From Paralichthys olivaceus (lineage: Eukaryota; Chordata; Actinopteri; Pleuronectiformes; Paralichthyidae): DNA of 64,000 bases. A program made the position numbers and the translations under genes. Location: positions 12,616,986-12,680,985 of the forward strand of contig NC_091116.1 in the NCBI RefSeq assembly GCF_024713975.1, written 5' to 3'. Of the stretch, positions 1-27,497 are shown one piece after another. Within the stretch, counting starts at the first letter, position 1, and each line of letters starts with the position of its first letter. Under the pieces are notes generated by a model. The model saw only the letters and a list, made by a program, of their open reading frames with translations. It ran no database searches and was not told where the DNA came from.

Positions 1-98
1 TTGCTCCCCTCACTTCTCACCGGTTAATAAAGACAAATGAGGAGGTAGTTGTGTGTGAACTCCAGAGTAAACATGCGTCTGCCTCTCTGTCTGTCCAG

Positions 99-11675
<11,577 letters not shown>

Positions 11676-13926
11676 CGGGACCGCAGACACGGGTGCGTTG
11701 GGATGTTTCCATATTATTGGACCACTGTGTTTTGGGAGGAAACCACCATGAAACCGGGTGCAACCACGAACATCCAGACACGGATCAGTTCACCCATCAC
11801 GTCTTCTGGTTTCAGAGGCTTTGAACCCACAGATTTCTACGACCTTAGTGTAATTACTGATTGTAGCTGCTGTATTTCTGTCTCATCACACAACACCTGC
11901 TGAATACAAGCTCTTTATTTAGAAGTGACTGGCACCGCCTCCTTCCTGATCGAGCACTGATATAACCTCTATTCCTTTCACAAACATTATTACGTATGGA
12001 AATCAAGAAAATTAGAACAGACAGTAGCCTTGTGTCAGCAGTATAAGGACATGTTTGTTCTCAGACTATATGTGTCTATGCAGTTACGACATCAGAAGCT
12101 TTAGACTAATGTTAAGGCGTCAATATTCAGATTGCATTCAAAATATGAGGTTTACGTAAATCTATATTTTTTAATATTGTCCAAAAAGCAGACTCGGATC
12201 TTCTTTAAATGATGTTTCCATAAATGTGCTGTCAGGCCCTCGTAACTTCTGAAGTGCCCTTTAGCAGGACGTTAAATCCTCACCAGCGTGACCCATTTAG
12301 AAAGGAATCATATCGTACCACACAGTTTTACAGTTTTCTCTAGGATTATCTTTCCCATTGATGGTGACCAATAAAAACCTGCAGCTCATTGAGGGTCAGT
12401 AACTGTGGCCACAAATATTGAGGAAAGTTAAAATGTTCCTCAGAAGGAGGCGACAACATGAAAAGAAATAACAAGAAGATTATTTCTCTCTTTACTTTCT
12501 ATGCAGTTGGTTTCTTTTTTTCATCAGGATTTCAAACTGGTGCAGAGACAGAATGTTCAAAAGCAGCTAAAATGAATTAAAGTGTTTACTTGGGCATTTT
12601 TTCGTTTATTTGTTTTCTCACACTCCTGCCACATTAATCTGCAATGATCTGTTTGTACCACCAGGAGGCGTCATTGCTCTGCTCTGTAAAGCCACCGCAG
12701 TTTGTTTGGCTCCATCGTATGTGACACGTTAAGTAAAAAAGCTTTTTACTGTAACATGAACCACGGTCAGACTGATCATTCGGTTTTTATTCTGTCTCAT
12801 CATTTCTCACATTTGTCTTGAATGCAGAAATAAATATGACAACAGTTTGTTTTCTGTCCAGTTAATATTAACATAGAGACTTAATTATTAATAATTATTA
12901 AGATAGAGATTTACTGAGTCACTAATGGTATCGTCACTGTGGGTTTTGTGATTTACTCACTCACTGTCACAGAATCCCAATGCATCAGAATGTAATCAGC
13001 ATTAAATGATTATTTTATCTCCATGTGTTTTCGAGACATGAGTTTTATAATGAACCAAATAACACGAACACTTAATTATCTATTCCCCAAATGACCCTGA
13101 AATAATCTCTGGGAAATCAAAAGTTGAATAACTTGATATTTAACCATGTCAAAGAAAGTGAAAAGAAAACCTGGATCTGTGCCCTGATCCAGAATTTAAC
13201 AAGTTTTTCCCTGAATCAAACCACAGCCGTCTCCCACGATTCATGGAAACCACTTCTGTTGTTTCTGTGAAATCTTGCTCTGACATAACCACCTGTGGAC
13301 GTGATATAAAATACTATTTCTCACATGTATTACTTCATTTATTTAGATATTTCTACCTTTATTTATGAGCTGAGCTGACACAGGAGGACAATGTTTTCAC
13401 TTTGTTATTTAGCAGGATTCAGCAAAACCTCCTGGACAGGATCCAAATTAATGAGCAGATCAGAGAAGAATCAGTTTCACTCTCTGTGCAGTGTTTCCCA
13501 CAGAATTCAATCTAAGGCTGGAGCTGGGACGCACATGTACGTGCACGTCGCTCTCTAACACTCAGTGATTGGAGGTGACGCAGGTCCACAGACTCTCAGG
13601 TAAACCTCAGCGACTCCCAACGACCCTGGAGTTAAACACCTGAGGTAGAACTGAAGCGCCCTCTCAGATCCTGACCTGAAAAAACAGTCTAATATTATAT
13701 ATATAATTTAACATAATGTGAATTTCTCTTGTGCTAAATGTGCCAGAGGTGTGACCCTGACAAATTCATTTCTACATCCTCAGCATGTAGACTGACAAAA
13801 CTGTGGATGAGCTAAGGTTGTCTCTTAAAGTCACATGAAAGCCTGAACAAATTGTGTCAAACACACACCAACACGTCTCAAAACCACACAGCCCTCTCAG
13901 TCAATTGATGCAGTGTTGTGAATGGG
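11676..13926. other. inpp4a 3' UTR and intergenic spacer
   Basis: Only scattered stops and AT-rich unique sequence are visible. AATAAA hexamers at 12370-12375 and 12829-12834 are candidate poly(A) signals for the soluble inpp4a transcript. No further gene is recognisable. Confidence 0.4.
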
Positions 13927-13932
13927 TATATA
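13927..13932 (+). promoter_or_regulatory. TATA box of the bdh1-like gene
   Basis: TATATA lies 60 bp upstream of the ATG at 13993, leaving room for initiation about 30 bp downstream and a 5' UTR of roughly 30-40 bp. Position and motif fit a core promoter; initiation has not been observed. Confidence 0.5.
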
Positions 13933-13992
13933 GCGTGAGCTCGGCTGCACTAACGACAGTCCTCAGACACGCTGCTGCACAGACGCTTCAGC

Positions 13993-15107
13993 ATGAACAC
14001 CGTCTTCATCGGTCAAATCATCGGCATCGTCCCCATCTCGGCCATCCTGCTCTTCCTCCTGGCCAAGCTGGTTTCTCGCCACCGTCTCAGCCACATGGAG
14101 GACGGTCACGGCCACGCCGTGCTGATCACCGGCTGCGACAGCGGCTTCGGACACCATTTGGCTCGATGCTTGAACCACAAAGGGTTTGTGGTCTTCGCTG
14201 GGTGCTTGTATCCAGAGGGGATCGGGGCCCAGAGTCTGATCAGGCAGACGTCCAGCAGACTGAAAATCCTCAAGCTGGACGTCACCAAGGATGAAGACGT
14301 GCAGCAGGCGAAGAAGCTGGTCCAGGAGAACCTGCCGGAGAAGGGTGAGAGCTCACACAGATCACTCAAAGTAAAGAAAACACACAGTAATGATCTGTGC
14401 ACATGTTTTCAGATATATTTGTTGTTGTTTTTTTATCTTAACATTTTGAACTACAATGTCTAAATTTAGATTTTCATCATGTCTTTGTTTTTCTTCTGTC
14501 ACTGGTGGAAATAAGAATCTGTGAATGTGTAGAGACGAGTTGCATTCATGACTTAAAATAAAATATTATTCTTATCATCTGAAATTGTATTTGTCTGTTT
14601 GAAATGAGCTTCTGTACATTTAAGTGCTTTTATTTCTCATTGTGACATGAGAAAGGAAAATGCACCATGAGACACTTTAAATCATTTCAGTTTCATTCTG
14701 AGTCATAACCTCTGACCTCTACGTTCCAGGTCTGTGGGCCGTCGTGAACAACGCTGGGATCAGCGACTGGGCCGAGATCGAGTGGAGCACGTTTGAAGAT
14801 TTCCGCAACATGGTCGACATCAACCTATTTGGCTGCATCAGGACCTCCATCGCATTCCTGCCTCTGGTTCGTGCTGCTAAAGGTAAGATGTCGGACTCCG
14901 CGGTCGCGTGTTCATCGTAGAGGTGATGTGAACCTCGGTGTTCTCTGTTCACAGGTCGAATGGTTTACGTGTCGAGCATCTTCTCCTTCTTCAACTGCCT
15001 GAACATGGGAGCGTACAGCGTGTCCAAGAGGGGCCTGGAGGCCTTCGCAGATTGCTTGAGAGTGGAAATGGCCAGTTTTGGTGTGAAGGTGCGGTAATCC
15101 TGTGAAA

Positions 15108-15177
<70 letters not shown>

Positions 15178-16001
15178 TGGAGCACGAGGTGTCATAGGGA
15201 GATAAAGTGATTTTGGGGAAACTGAGTTTGAGAGTTTTTGTTTTGACGTCATATGTTCACATTTCTTTCTTCTTAAGAACGAGAGAATTAATTTGACTCA
15301 ATTAGTTCAACAATCCTTTTTAATTACAAGCTGCCAATGTTATGATTTAATTTGACCTAGTAATTAAAATGTTCTACTTTTTATATCATAGTTTTGAGAT
15401 GATAAGACAATTGGCTGTTGGGCATTTTAATACCGAACTAATAATTGCTAACTTTAAGGTACATATTTAACTTATTTGTCTTATTATTTCATCATTTTTA
15501 AGTCAAATTATTTATTTCATTTAAGTTTTGTAGTTACACACGAGCGTGACGTTGTTATATTATCATAATAATCGTTATAGTATCTTAATTTAAGAGAAGA
15601 ATGCAGCCTCTAATTTCTCATTCTTCCACGTTCAGGTCAGCATCATCCAGCCGGGTAATTTCGGCCAAGCCACAAACATCGTGAGGATGAAGTCAGGTCT
15701 GGATATCTGGGAGAAACTCGACGACGAGCGAAAGCAGACCTTCAACCGACAGTACATCGAGCTGGCCAGCGAGTACTTCATCTCGACGTGCAAGGCGGGA
15801 TTCAAGGACACGGCGCTGGTCATCAACGCCATGATGCACGCCGTCATGTCCCGGCAGCCGAAGTACAGATACCTGCTGGTTTCAGTGCTGGACCAGGTTT
15901 TCTTCCGGCTGCACCCGTTTCTGCCCACGGCCTTCACAGACGCAGTGTTTTCTCTCAGCTCCATGTACGTGAAAAGAAAAGAAATGCTTTATGCCAAGTA
16001 G
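13993..16001 (+). CDS. bdh1: SDR9C short-chain dehydrogenase, bdh1-like (3-hydroxybutyrate dehydrogenase type 1)
   Basis: Four exons, 13993-14344, 14730-14882, 14955-15088 and 15636-16001, give 1005 nt and 334 aa. Classical SDR features are intact: cofactor motif TGCDSGFG (46-53), NNAG (124-127), catalytic Ser176, Tyr189 and Lys193 (YSVSK). The sequences GFVVFAGCL and IQPGNF resemble BDH1, the mitochondrial inner-membrane enzyme interconverting 3-hydroxybutyrate and acetoacetate with NAD. Retinol/steroid dehydrogenases of the same SDR9C clade are the alternative. The N-terminus, MNTVFIGQIIGIVPISAILL and onward, looks like an uncleaved membrane anchor rather than an obvious amphipathic mitochondrial presequence, so location is uncertain. 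The ATG is the first in the exon and sits behind a TATA box. Confidence 0.85.
15109..15176. repeat. (CA)n microsatellite in bdh1-like intron 3
   Basis: A near-perfect run of about 33 CA dinucleotides starts 20 bp after the exon 3 donor. It makes spurious all-valine/cysteine frames on the minus strand. Confidence 0.97.
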
Positions 16002-16331
16002 GAAAAACACTCGTCGGTACAGTGAGAGATACTCTGTGTTTGTTGACAATGTTCTGTTGTGTTTATTTTGTATTATTTGAGCATTATGAATGTTATTATA
16101 TTTTTATTATTGGTCTTGCGTGCTTCCTAGTTTTCCCTACATTTCCTAAATAAGAAAAACATACGTGTGAACATATTGATCTAAACATATATATGATTAT
16201 ATCTTATCCCGACCGAGCAGATACACCATCATGTTTGTGTGTGTGTGTTGTACAGAATATATTCAGAGCATCGTTACCACTGAGTTGAAATGAGCTGTTT
16301 GTTCATTTGTGTCTAACTCTTCATATAAATC

Positions 16332-16337
16332 AATAAA
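16332..16337 (+). terminator. poly(A) signal of the bdh1-like gene
   Basis: This is the first canonical AATAAA after the stop codon at 16001, giving a 3' UTR of about 350 bp. Confidence 0.55.
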
Positions 16338-16485
16338 AACTGCTCCGATGACACAATTGTTGTGAGTCACGTACGTTTGTTCGCTAAAAAAACCACAACT
16401 AGAGTCAGTCACTTGGTACAAACAAACCTCCAGCAGCAGTTTTCTTAACTTTAACCACGCTGAATCACATTTCAGCAGGCGGTCA

Positions 16486-16545
16486 GCTGCAACATGACAC
16501 TTCAACACTAGATGTCACTAAATTCTACACACTGAACCTTTAACT
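16486..16545. mobile_element. terminal fragment of a MITE-like dispersed repeat
   Basis: About 55 bp here, including ACTAGATGTCACTAAATTC and ending CACACTGAACC, recurs with few changes at about 40140-40196. The other inverted terminus is missing upstream, so this is a truncated or decayed copy. Confidence 0.55.
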
Positions 16546-17912
16546 TTGCGTTCATCGGCCGGTCACTGACTGTGTGTGTCTGCTGAGCTGAGGCAAACAT
16601 TTAATAATGTATAAAGACAATGACGTAAGAAATCACAAGTTCAGTTTCTTATGAGTGAGAAGCAGAATTTCCCAGAAATAAAAAAAACTGTTCAAAACAC
16701 CAGAAGCATCTGAAGGATAATAATCTCAAATTTAACCAACTTTACAAAGATACTGATGTCACTTATTTCCATTATCTATATAATATCACCGTGACCTTTG
16801 ACCTGTACAAGTTAACGAGTTCCTCATTCACATTTTCTCTCCATTGACTTATCGATGGACCAACTTGTCTTTACAGCTCTACTGACTCAGAATCAGTCTT
16901 AATGACTATTCACTGTTCATACATCACATGTGGCCACTTTAGCACTGCAGGATGAACAGATCTGAGAGCGAGAGAAGAAAAACAGCTTCTTCACTTTATA
17001 AATGTGATTTCTAGGATTCTTTATTGTGAATATAATTTTCAGGTATCTGTAGTTTCTAAATATAATTTCCAGGCATGTGTAGTTTGTATGATTTCCAGGA
17101 GTCTGGGCTGAAACGACGACTTCACAATACAAAGCTCTCACGGTCTTTCATCCTCAGATGTGGATGAAACCTTCTCTTCATAACAGTGAATTTAAAAAGC
17201 TGTGTAACATCATTGGATATTTTCCATTTTTTGTGCAGACGGCGTAAAATAAAACTTTGGTGGAGTTTAGTGCTCAGGACAGAAGTCTGTAGTATCTTTA
17301 ACATGTGTCTTTGTTTGTTCAACTGAGTTGAATGAGTCATGGTTTTTAAAGTTTGTATTAGCCACTGTCAGATTTTTACACGCGTCGGTTTGAGCAACAG
17401 TGTGAACGAGGCCTGTGTGGTGTTAATACAACAGTTCACTGTAAACCTAGAAAGTCCTCAACTTGTATTACTTGTAAAAAAAAAAATTCCGTTCGCATGC
17501 ATGACTTTTTGACAATTCTTGTTCTGACCTGAACAAACGGGAGCTTTATAAAATCATTTATTCTGTTTGATCACACAGGAAACCCCATTCTGATTCACCA
17601 CACTGAGTCAGGCAGCAGGCAGCTGACACACACTTGGGTTCAGACACAAAGCGCCACTCTGCCTCCATGAAGTTTGCACATGTGCATGTTGTGTTTCTGC
17701 TGCTTCACTTCAGAACCTGACAACGAACCTCAACAGTTCCCAGCAGGCATCACTGGTGTGGACCAAGGTGTGTTGATGAGGGCAGAGGGTGGTGATGTGT
17801 GTGTGTGTGTGTGTCCGAGTAACAACATGGACACTGAGGTGAGTCCTCTGATCAACCAGAGTTCAAGAGATCAACACGACAACAGTCACAAACTGCTGCT
17901 AAACGTCTCAGA
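16546..17912. other. gene-free spacer
   Basis: AT-rich unique sequence with no conserved ORF. Short ORFs such as the one at 17674-17922 show no domain, partner exon or biased composition. A short (GT)n run lies near 17798-17815. Confidence 0.5.
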
Positions 17913-19100
17913 GCACAGTTAGCTGTTAGCACAGTTAGCTGTTAGCCGAGAGCAGAATCAGCTGATGGCCAAGTTCAGAACTAGCTGTTAGCTTTTAGCC
18001 GAGAAAGCAGAATTAGATGGTTTAGATGGAATGTATTAGCTGTTAGCTCACAATGGCGCAATTAGCTGTTAGCTCAGAGGGCAACAATGGCTGTTAGCTT
18101 AGAAAATAGTTTGATGTTATCAAAAAGCACAATTAGCCTTTAGCCCACAGAGAATATTTAGCCGTTAGCTCACAGAGAACATTTAGCCGTTAGCTCACAG
18201 AGAACATTTAGCCATTAGCTCAAAAGAGAACATTTAGCCATTAGCTCAAAAGAGAACATTTAGCCGTTAGCCCACAGAGAACATTTAGCCGTTAGCTCAC
18301 AGAGAACATTTAGCCATTAGCTCAAAAGAGAACATTTAGCCGTTAGCCCACAGAGAACATTTAGCCGTTAGCTCACAGTGAACATTTAGCCTTTAGCTCA
18401 CAGAGAACATTTAGCCTTTAGCTCACAGAGAACATTTAGCTGTTAGCTCAAAAGAGAACATTTAGCCTTTAGCTCACAGAGAACATTTAGCCTTTAGCTC
18501 ACAGAGAACATTTAGCCGTTAGCTCAAAAGAGAACATTTAGCCGTTAGCTCAAAAGAGAACATTTAGCCTTTAGCTCACAGTGAACATTAAGCCATTAGC
18601 CCACAGAGAACATTTAGCCGTTAGCTCACAGTGAACATTTAGCCATTAGCTCAAAAGAGAACATTTAGCCGTTAGCTCAAAAGAGAACATTTAGCCTTTA
18701 GCCCACAGAGAACATTTAGCCGTTAGCTCAAAAGAGAACATTTAGCCTTTAGCCCACAGAGAACATTTAGCCGTTAGCTCACAGAGAACATTTAGCTGTT
18801 AGCTCACAGAGAACATTTAGCCGTTAGCTCACAGTGAACATTTAGCCGTTAGCTCACAGTGAACATTTAGCTGTTAGCTCACAGTGAACATTTAGCCGTT
18901 AGCTCACAGAGAACATTTAGCCGTTAGCTCACAGTGAACATTTAGCCGTTAGCTCATAGTGAACATTTAGCTGTTAGCTCACAGTGAACATTTAGCCGTT
19001 AGCTCACAGAGAACATTTAGCCGTTAGCTCATAGTGAACATTTAGCTGTTAGCTCACAGTGAACATTTAGCCGTTAGCTCACAGTGAACATTTAGCTGTT
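17913..19100. repeat. 25-26 bp minisatellite, 38 units, with a degenerate 5' flank
   Basis: From 18152 to 19100 I count 38 tandem units of the type GAACATTTAGCCGTTAGCTC plus a 5-6 bp linker (ACAGA, ACAGT or AAAAGA). The 26-bp AAAAGA form is found only in the first two thirds. The ACAGT form dominates after 18810, where units are nearly identical, suggesting recent expansion there. Diverged TTAGC-rich copies extend back to about 17913. It contains no long ORF and lies between the convergent bdh1-like and chrna2 genes. Confidence 0.95.
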
Positions 19101-20681
19101 TCAGCTCTGGATAAATGAAGTTATGGTGGTTTTTCACTGACACTGATGAAGAAAACAGTTTATAGGAAACTGACTGACTCATATTTGTTTATCATCTGTT
19201 CTCTGTGACGTGTTTAGAGTTTCCCATCAGGATCAGTTACACATGACAAATGGCTCCGGAAGCAGCAAACAGGATTTTCATACATCTCCATATAAATGTA
19301 CAGTTTAGCCATAAACACATTATTGATCAACTGGAGCAAACACAACAAAATATATAAAGAACTTCTTGTTTAAGATCTAAACATAAATACACAAACAGTT
19401 TCATATCTGTGTATATTTGCCGATAGCGATACATACATGACTGTCTCACATTAGCCAACGTTGTTATTGAATTCCACCAGGCTCTAATCACAGTCGACAA
19501 CAATCTTGTGACCTGCTACCACCACTGGATGTGACAGGTCCCATTAATGTTTGTGAACATGAAACCTGCCTATAGTCTCATTCATTCACTGTTATACTAT
19601 CACAACATGGTGTAACTATGAAAAGGCCACTCAGATCATATCTGTTGAAGTCATGCATTTGAAGTGGGTTTAAAAACAGAGGGCTTCTCTGCAGCAGTCT
19701 GTTCACATGCTGGTCGGTAGTTTTTATTAATTATCATGTAATGTTCGTCTACTTGATGAATGCTTCAGCTAACAGACATCTGAGAAAGAGAAATGTGAGT
19801 ATTGACGTTAAACCAAGAGTTTTTCACCTGAGGAGCTTTGTGGCTGTGACTCTTGAGAACCACTTATCTTTACTAGGATCTGGTTTTAACTTTTAGAGGA
19901 AAATTATCAGAAAAAAAAGCGTCACAATACTAAGAATTTTCTTCGAATTTCGTCACTAGGGGCTAAACTTGTCTGTGAGTAAACCTCCAGGACAGAATAA
20001 GGTCTGACCTTACAGATATTTAAAGTGACCCTCATGCAAATATGTGTCAAGTTGTAACACACAGGGCTGCGGTATTAAAAAGTATATTTACTGTCGTGTT
20101 GTAAGACCAATGTTGAGTCTAGTAATTGTAATGGATCCTGGAAGAGATAATTCACAGATGACCTTCTTCACTCACCCTCCTCTTCTTTTCAAATGAGATA
20201 AACAATCTAAATCTGGTAGATAACGCTGAGAAAGACCCACTGCACCACTTGAGTCATCTGAGACAAATAATCACTTTATTATGAGTCATTCATGTAACAA
20301 TATAAATCAGTGTCTGTCTGTGCTCCACACTGCAGAGCTGCAGAACCAGTTGTTTAAGTGGCCTCTGGTCCATTTTCTTCTCTGGCATTTCATTAACACG
20401 TTTAAATAAACTCTCACAAAGTTGCACAGTTACACAAAATTCAATTCAATTCAATGAAAGGACACAGAAACAAAATGTTGAATATGAATCAAGAAACCAG
20501 TGATGTAATATGTGATGTTGCTGCCCCCAGCTGGTAAGATTATGAACTGTTTAAAGTTTCAAATAAAAGTGTGATTTTCACACTGAAAATAGTTTTTCTT
20601 GTATTTAACATTATTTTGTGGCATCTGTCCCCCACACAGTCGCCTCACATTTGAATATGTTGACCTGAATAGAGGCTTAAT
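19101..20681. other. gene-free spacer downstream of chrna2
   Basis: AT-rich sequence without recognisable exons. It may include the distal chrna2 3' UTR on the minus strand, since further minus-strand AATAAA-type signals occur near 20277. Confidence 0.4.
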
Positions 20682-20687
20682 TTTATT
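20682..20687 (-). terminator. poly(A) signal of chrna2
   Basis: AATAAA on the minus strand, about 66 bp past the stop codon at 20753-20755. Confidence 0.5.
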
Positions 20688-20752
20688 ATTTAGAATTAAT
20701 TGACAAGACATTCATATTTAATATTTGTTTTCTTTTGACATTAGGTGTAAAT

Positions 20753-25348
<4,596 letters not shown>

Positions 25349-26231
25349 TTAAAACAACAGAGATGTTTTTTATGAATGTTATAAGTCAGATGGAGCTCAG
25401 GTGATGTCAGAACTGTTCTGCCTTTGTTCCCAGTCTGCCCCGCTCTTCTTCAAACAGCCTCAACCCCCACGACACTATCTCACCATCTCCTGCCGTCAGG
25501 AGCCAATCACGTCACGTGCTTCTGCTGCTTTAACAATAATAATGATGATGATGATGATGATAAGGATGAGGAGGATTATTACGTCTGATCGATAAACACC
25601 TCTTCATGTTATTATGAGGTCTGGAGCCAATATTTAAATTTGCAGCGTTTATGTGAAGCTTCATGGCTTCACTTCCTTTCCAGACTGCGGAGACCACACG
25701 CTCACACCCACCCACTCCCCCCTAACTCCCCTTTCTTAACTATTTTGTGTGAAGTGGTGTCTGGGGTGTGGATGCATCATTTAAGTCTGACATATTTAAA
25801 CTGCTGTAATCAGCACATTGAAGCGCTCGACGAGTGGAAACGACACCAGTGACCTGGAGAAAGTTGAATATTAAGTTTGACTTATAACTCACTGCTGTCC
25901 TGCCTTCGTCCTTTTAGGGTTATGGTCAGAATTTGTAATGAGGGAGCAAGTTAAAGCCCTAATGCATTTACCCATAACACATATATACCTCTGCCTATGT
26001 CACATGAAAATATATACAGTATATAATCTGTAATCAGATAATGCTCCCCCTGTGTTTTGTCCCCAATGCTTGTCAATCTTTTGTCTAGTTCCTCTGAGTA
26101 TATGGCCTCAAATGTAAATATACTGTATCTAAATTTGCAATTAATTTATATAATGACAATATAGAATTAGTTTTATGCAATGACCATGTTTGTGGAATTA
26201 TATAAAAGCAAAAGACGTGATCAACAAATCA
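25349..26231. other. spacer between chrna2 and shroom2
   Basis: This is the chrna2 promoter side meeting the shroom2 3' end. It holds a (GAT)n run near 25540-25562 and AT-rich sequence. No TATA box or CpG-rich core was identified with confidence. Confidence 0.4.
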
Positions 26232-26237
26232 TTTTAT
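26232..26237 (-). terminator. poly(A) signal of shroom2
   Basis: AATAAA on the minus strand 1.26 kb past the shroom2 stop. The sequence between them (26238-27497) has no ORF and is most simply the 3' UTR. Confidence 0.5.
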
Positions 26238-27497
26238 TGCGTTCAAGCCGGTGGTAGAGCTCACTGCATACATACAGAGTGGGCTGTACGCAGTAGTCAC
26301 GTCAGTCCATGAAAATGACAGCGGTGCAAGCTACAGTAGGCACGTCTTCTTTTAAATATATATGTAGCGTCTCCTGAAATAATTAAAGGACCAGAGTAAA
26401 GTGCTAACTTTTTGATTCAAACTCCAGCTGCACCTCAGTCCCTGTGGTCGTTAAAAGTAGAACACGTTCATAGCTCAGGGAGATTTTTGGAAATGAAAAG
26501 CTGTGAGGTTACAGAAGAGAAGCAGGAGCGACATCTGCATCGTCTTTTCCAGTTACCAGATTCTTATTCTCAAATAAATTAAAGCGTTCCTCGCCAAAGT
26601 GAGAAATGCATCATACGTAACAGTGACAGCTACTCTGAGAGAATAATACACGTTGTGGGAAAAAGAACTTCATTTACTTTCATTAGAAAACAGAATGTCA
26701 TGAGTGAAATTAAATTACAGGGGAAACGTTTCCCCTTTCTCCAATACACGTTTTCAAAAAAGGGCTACAATAAATTACTAGAAAATATTACTTTAGATAT
26801 TAAAACACAAGCAAATGCAGGGCAGTAAATACAACTCAGAAACACAAATATCAAGGTGAGGCTGGAAATACTGTCCAAAATATATATTTTTTAAATTGAT
26901 TAAAAATATCATCCGTGTGTGCATGTTTGGTTGTTGGTCCCTAGGGGGCGCCTAGGAGCAAAACCAACCAATTCAAAGTGTGGTGGCCTGAAGATTTAAC
27001 TTTGTAAAACTTTGACTTTGATTCTGAGCTTTTTGATTAAAACTAAAAATACTGAGTTGAATGTCTGCTGTACATAAAATAATCCAAATCAATTAAACAT
27101 TTTCCAGAACCAACAAGAGTGTAAGAATTTACATCATATAAGTGATTATTGTTGCAACCACAGTCCAAGTTGTTCATAGAAAAAATCCTGTAAACAATGC
27201 AGAACATTCTCATTTTCTCTCTGCATCTTCTTTACATCATCGATGAATCAGCTGATTACAAATGATTTGTTTGTTTCGTCGTCATCTCTGCTCTGTACGT
27301 GAGCTCTTTGCAGCACAGGAACTCTAATAATAGAACAATAATGAGACAGACGCTTGAAATCATCGTCTCAGCCTTGAAGTTGGACACGATTCAAAAACAT
27401 TAATATCCAAAATGCTACATGTTGCACCTCCAGCTTGTTGTAGATGTGATCCAGTATTCCCTCTGCAGAACCAGATGCTGTTTTCAGGCGACAGGCA

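Noticed and set aside
14912..15252. Val/Cys repeat ORFs antisense to the bdh1-like gene
   Set aside because: Produced by the (CA)n microsatellite.
17674..17922. 82-codon Cys-rich small ORF before the minisatellite
   Set aside because: Part of it is a GT repeat; there is no conserved feature, promoter or splice site.
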